Assembly (NCBI GenBank): GCA_964030475.1
Contig: CAXIPT010000005.1
Coordinates: 4,545,960 to 4,609,959, forward strand
Origin: Tethya wilhelma
Taxonomy: Eukaryota > Porifera > Demospongiae > Tethyida > Tethyidae
DNA: 64,000 nucleotides
Reading direction: 5' to 3'
This document shows, piece by piece, positions 45,717 to 64,000 of the stretch (its first letter is position 1; each line of letters starts with the position of its first letter). Below the pieces are notes generated by a model. That model saw only the letters and a program-made list of their open reading frames with translations. It was not told where the DNA came from and searched no databases. The position numbers and the translations under genes were made by a program.

Positions 45717-47838
45717 ATGCATCACTACTCACCAGAAGTATGGAAAAGTTTGAGGTATTTCTTGCTCATAGACTGACTGGGTTTGGTAATTGAATGTATG
45801 TGCATGCTATAGCCATAGAGAGAGGAGAAAGCATGTGAACAAACAGAGGAAAAAATGGAAAAGAAAAGCCCTTGTTGAACTGAGGGAAAAAGGTGAGATG
45901 ATTCACTATCAAATATATTCACACAATTGTAACTGCACTTATCTATCTTTTTACCAGAACAAGCTGCTCTTGAAAATGACCCTGATTACATGTAAGTATT
46001 GCTTTTTATTTCTAAGACTATTTTTGTTCAACAAAAATTTCTTTTATGTGGCATTAGTGAGATGGTTATTCGTGAAGAGGAGAGACTAGCTGAAGAACAA
46101 AGGAAGGAGGAAGCTCAGCGACTCTTGGACCATGAACTGTGGGTTCAACGTGAGAGGATCGCACAGGAAGAGTTTAGAAAGAAACGGGAAAAGGAGGAGC
46201 AAGTCCTGAGAGAAAGAGAAGAGCGTGAGGTACCAGAAATGTAGCAAATTCAGAAAATCTGTAAGTGAATAAAGTGTACTTTTTTTTGGCTTGTTTGTTT
46301 GTTTCTCCCAGCGTCTGATTCGAGAGGAGTGGGAGGCATTGCAGAGGAGAGAGAAGGAGGAAGAAGAAAAGAGAGAGCTTGCAAAGCGAGCAAAAGAGGT
46401 GACAGTTTCAAACGACCCCCTAACTAGACAATATCCTCATTCAGTGGAATGTTTAGTGACAATAACTATAATATACATGAATGATGCTAATGTTTTGTTT
46501 TGTTAACATCTTTGACTGTGACCTTTCACCTTGGCCAGGAGAGACTACGGGAAGCCCTCAGCACAGAGGACAAGCCAACCTCAGAGGTGAGTGTGTTGTA
46601 AAACTTTTCACTGAATCATCCTTTGTATCTCACTGTATAGCCAGAAATATTGACGGGGAATTTAATTTGATAGTTAGTGTATACTGAATTTATTGTACAT
46701 AGTATTAGAGATAAATTAATCAAATTTATTATAGCAATATTGTTTAACCCTTTCCTCCCCAGCCATGGCATAACCCTCTTGCTCCTGACGGTCCTTCAGT
46801 TGTCTCTCAAGATTATGGTACAGAGAAGGACACCCGATATTGTGCCTTCTTCCTCAAGACCGGCGCCTGTCGATTCAAGGAACGCTGCTCCAAGATCCAC
46901 CCTCGGCCCACGTCCAGCACCACCCTCCTCATCCCGGGCATGTACTCCAGTCTAGGCTTCAGAGAGAGGATGATCGATGAGAGAGATCAGGACGTTGGAT
47001 TGGAGGTGAGGGGTGTGAATGTGAGGACAGTGACTCAACTCCATTGGCTTTCACTTGGGCTGAAGCACCATTCATTGGGAAATTTAGCCTGAGTGGCTAA
47101 TACATTAGTCTATTGAGCTACACCCATTTTTCTCTCCACTTTAACTGAGACCGTGTCGCTGTGTTAGCTAGCCACCGGAAAGGGTTGTTAAAGTGAAAAA
47201 TGGGTCTAGCTTGATAGACTACTAACACGTATGATGATTGTTACTAAATTGGCTGAAATGACGAAAACTAAACAAGCAAAAATTTCCCAATCTACAGTAT
47301 ATAATTAACTAGGTATGAATTTGCATACATATCTACCATTTCAAGCATTAATCTCGTAATTCATCAGTGCAAAGCATATGCAATTTTGAAAGGTTAGTTC
47401 ACACGTAGAGATAATAAACCGTCTATATTATTATCTATGGTTCACACTACAACGCATTAAGATTTTCTATGTGTATTTGTAATCGATGGCAAAGGTCTGA
47501 GGGTCAGATCAGTAGTCATTTAGAAAAAAACACCTAATCTGTGTAAACTAAACTCCCTCTGTGTTGCTACAGTATGATGAAGGTGATCTGTATGAGGAGT
47601 TCAAACAGTTTTACGACGATGTGTTGCCAGAGTTCTCTAAGGCTGGTACTCTCGTTCAATTCAAGGTAAGATGAGCTCATGTCTCACATACCTCAATCTA
47701 CATTAATTATGATGATTAAAAACTATGAGTGTGTGTGACGTTTGTATCTTTGATTTACAGGTGTCCTGCAATTACGAGCCACACTTAAGAGGAAATGTGT
47801 ATGCCCAGTATTCAAAGTATGTGTGCTTCATCATTGTG

Positions 47839-47882
<44 letters not shown>

Positions 47883-49091
47883 TTTGCTGATTCAGCAGAT
47901 ATCGAGCTTTACATACTTTAACTATGATGTAATAATGATGTCATTGATAGTGAGGAGGAGTGTGCCAGGGCCTACCACATGTTCAATGGGAGATGGTATG
48001 CTCAGAGACAACTCTCCTGTGAACTCTGTCCTGTGCAGAAATGGAAGACTGCTATTTGTGGTAAGCTGCTCAATTTCATGCTCTCTTCCTCATTGATCGT
48101 GAACTGGCATGACTGACTCTCTGCTGCCATAACTTACTATGTTTAGACACATGCATTTTGGTATTGTACATTTCATGGTGGTGGGAAACATCCTGGGTGC
48201 AATTTTGTCATCAAAAAAAACTGGAAGTATTTTGTAAAGTGATACTGGAAATTGCAATTTTTTGCCATAATGGAATTAAATGACAGCTGCTCCTTTCTCC
48301 CTATCACTCATGTACATTTACCGTGTGTAGTAATTCACTTGCACCCACACTGTATTCTTTTCCTGTAGGTCTCTTCAATCATAAACGCTGTCCAAAAGGA
48401 AAACATTGTAACTTCATACACGTGTTCAGAAATCCTCGTGGGGAGTTCTCCCGAGCCGATCGAGATCTTCCTCCCCTCTCTCCCCCTCGCCCAAGAAGAA
48501 CATCTGCCACTTACACTCGGCAAAGGTATGAGGTTTCGATGGTTGGTCTGGTGAGAGGCTAACATGATTGTGAGAATGACTGTTTCTTGATGCAGATCTG
48601 GTTATAGATCTAGAAGTCGATCACCCAGTAGGAGGAGGGACAGGCGACAATCTAGAAGTCGGTCACCCAGTGGGAGGAGGGACAGGCGACAATCTAGAAG
48701 TCAGTCACCCAGTGGGAGGAGGGACAGGCGACAATCTAGAAGTAGAAGTCGTTCACGATCTCCAGATAGTTACAAAAAAGGAACAAGAAAGAGACACGGA
48801 TCACGAGGTAGCTCAGAGAAACTATCCAAAAGGAAAAAGAGAAGAAAACAGAGACATTCTTCGTCTGATTCAGAGTCTCCAGAGAGACCCTCAAGACACA
48901 AGTCAAAGAGAAAGAAGCACAAGCATCACCGACGCAGGAGACATGGCAGCAGTCGTGACAGACAGAGCCAGTCACCCCCCACCACCCAGACTGAGACCAC
49001 TGCTAAAGTTGCAGTTAGAGATGAGGAAGAAGAAATGTTTTCAAACAATGACACAAATGGTGTGGCTCTGGTTTCAGGCTCTGACGAATAG
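45717..49091 (+). CDS. ZRSR2: U2AF35-related splicing factor ZRSR2 (Urp)
   Basis: Nuclear protein that recognises the 3' splice site, essential for the minor (U12) spliceosome. Exons: 45717-45754, 45813-45892, 45958-45991, 46058-46229, 46312-46398, 46539-46586, 46763-47005, 47573-47665, 47761-47816, 47951-48060, 48369-48525, 48596-49091; phases agree, 537 residues. The start MHHYSPEVWKSL was chosen because it is the only ATG frame that reaches exon 2 in phase. Order of domains: charged coiled coil (about 20-160), CCCH zinc finger 1 CAFFLKTGACRFKERCSKIH, UHM-type RRM with VLPEFSKAGTLVQFKVSCNY and EPHLRGNVYAQY, zinc finger 2 TAICGLFNHKRCPKGKHCNF followed by IHVFRNP, and an RS domain with three 14-residue repeats. 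The acidic tail ends GVALVSGSDE. Confidence 0.97.
47075..47291. repeat. Foldback element in a ZRSR2 intron
   Basis: Ends TTGGGAAATTTAGCC and AAAATTTCCCAA pair, and internal arms ATTAGTCTATTGAGCTAC with ACCCATTTTT pair with AAAAATGGGTCTAGC and TTGATAGACTACTAA. Total about 215 bp, no coding capacity. Confidence 0.7.
48609..48734 (+). repeat. Three 42-bp direct repeats encoding RS-domain units
   Basis: Each unit encodes SRSRSPSGRRDRRQ with one or two substitutions (SRRR in the first unit, SRSQ in the third). The DNA copies are nearly identical, so the array is recent and could vary between alleles. Confidence 0.9.
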
Positions 49092-49552
49092 ACACAAGGA
49101 GGGGGGTATATTGTCATGTGTGCATTGTGTGTGTGTGTGTGTGTGTGTTTGTTGGCAAGCACACTGGTATAATAGAAATGTGTGATTGTCAACAAGAGCT
49201 TTTCAAAAATCATTGTTAAGGATTTGTCAAAAATTACATATAAAAATTATACAGCATACTGTGAAAGGTTGAGAACTCCTTACATAGATTGAAGAAGTAG
49301 CATATACATGATACACATCATCGCATGCAGCATTAACTACAGTTAGCATGTTAGAAGTATCAAATTGCCTCCGAAAACAGCCTCCTTTTAGTGTTCTAAA
49401 GTTCTCAATTCTTTTGAGATGCGGTAGGAGTGCATGTACACATACACACACATACACGCACACACCATTGTGATGTGCTGTCTTCTGTAGCAGATATAAA
49501 TCTATGTACATCTTATATACACGGCTTGTCTGAAGAGGACAGACCGAGGCTA
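49092..49552. terminator. Convergent 3' region of ZRSR2 and the MOSPD-like gene
   Basis: A GT repeat (49126-49149) follows the ZRSR2 stop. No canonical AATAAA stands out on either strand near the stops. No exon is seen. Confidence 0.45.
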
Positions 49553-63459
<13,907 letters not shown>

Positions 63460-64000
63460 GTAAGAATGTAACTGGCCCTAGTACCTCTGACCCTGGTTGT
63501 AGCTGCGTTTCAGTATTTGAGGTAGTGAAAATGGGCACAAAAGATACATCCACAAGGAAATGTCCTTTCACTGGAAAAAAATATATTTAGTCCGTCCATT
63601 TTTCTAAGGGAAAAAAAATGCAAGTTACTCACTTTTTTTTTTTGTCTTTTCGTGAGTAATAACATCGCCACAAATGTACTCATGAATTATTCATGATGAG
63701 ATGATGCGCCCACTCTCCATATAAGGTCAATGTCTGAGTCGTCATGGCAGCTCGTACAGAGACAATGGGAAGTAATTTGTTCCTCTCTTCAGAGAGTGTA
63801 ACTCTAGTCAAGTAGCCACTGCATTCACTGACTGGTCCATGGGATTGGTTTGAGGCCTTGTGGTTGGGGACTGTGGGCGCCTGATTGCAGCCAGTCTAGA
63901 CCCACTCAGCCTCATCATTTGAACATTTGAACATTTGAACACTCCATTCATGGGGTGAGAAGATAGCCTTGGTGTTTCTTTGAAGCCAGAGAACCTCAAT
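63460..64000. other. Right-edge region without a recognised gene
   Basis: Either an intron of the RasGAP gene or its 3' flank. A minus-strand open frame (63808-63999) has no family resemblance I can name and contains a triple TTTGAACA repeat near 63919-63939. No further RasGAP exon is recognised. Confidence 0.4.

Noticed and set aside
63808..63999. Minus-strand frame at the right edge
   Set aside because: No recognisable family, cut by the window end, and contains a short tandem repeat; not enough to call a gene.

Overview
The window is eukaryotic nuclear DNA: every recognisable gene is split by short introns with GT-AG borders, polyadenylation signals occur, and CA/TC microsatellites, small inverted-repeat transposons and a tRNA-derived SINE family are scattered through introns. 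Gene content (epsilon-tubulin, non-visual arrestin, adhesion GPCR with a GPS site, SRCR/NIDO/Ig ectodomains, ZRSR2, PARG, DHRS12) points to an animal. The compact layout, short introns and SRCR-rich receptor suggest an early-branching lineage such as a sponge, but the species cannot be proven from the sequence. Gene models were built by hand from splice sites, reading phase and family resemblance; no search was run.

Layout, left to right: 1-1887 nothing recognised; ZNHIT1 (-) and RTF2 (+) as a divergent pair; a very large adhesion GPCR (-), 5900-19036; TUBE1 (-) and ACADVL (+) divergent; a small DUF1499-like gene (-) and a beta-arrestin (+) divergent; DHRS12 (+); PARG (-) and ZRSR2 (+) divergent; a MOSPD1/3-like gene (-) and an IQGAP/DdGAP-type RasGAP (+, running off the right edge) divergent. 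Five divergent pairs, four of them with only 150-210 bp between start codons, make up most of the region; convergent pairs share 3' gaps of 145-460 bp.

Themes: chromatin and replication (ZNHIT1 of the SRCAP complex, RTF2, PARG), minor-spliceosome biology (ZRSR2 sits in the same window as a ZNHIT1 intron with AT-AC borders and a U12-type branch site), cell-surface signalling (adhesion GPCR, arrestin, RasGAP), mitochondrial fat oxidation (ACADVL), centriole tubulin (TUBE1) and ER/membrane contact (MOSPD-like). The most unusual proteins are the receptor, whose ectodomain carries a tandemly duplicated SRCR-SRCR-SRCR-Ig-Ig-NIDO cassette, and the PARG, whose catalytic domain is interrupted by about 680 residues containing a tandem array of amphipathic helices resembling PKA-anchoring helices.

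Six single N characters (9281, 18839, 33970, 43963, 53964, 61263) mark weak points of the assembly. Several coincide with lost exons, a foreign exon pair (Notchless/NLE1 inside arrestin) or side-by-side near-identical copies, so these places should be read with caution.
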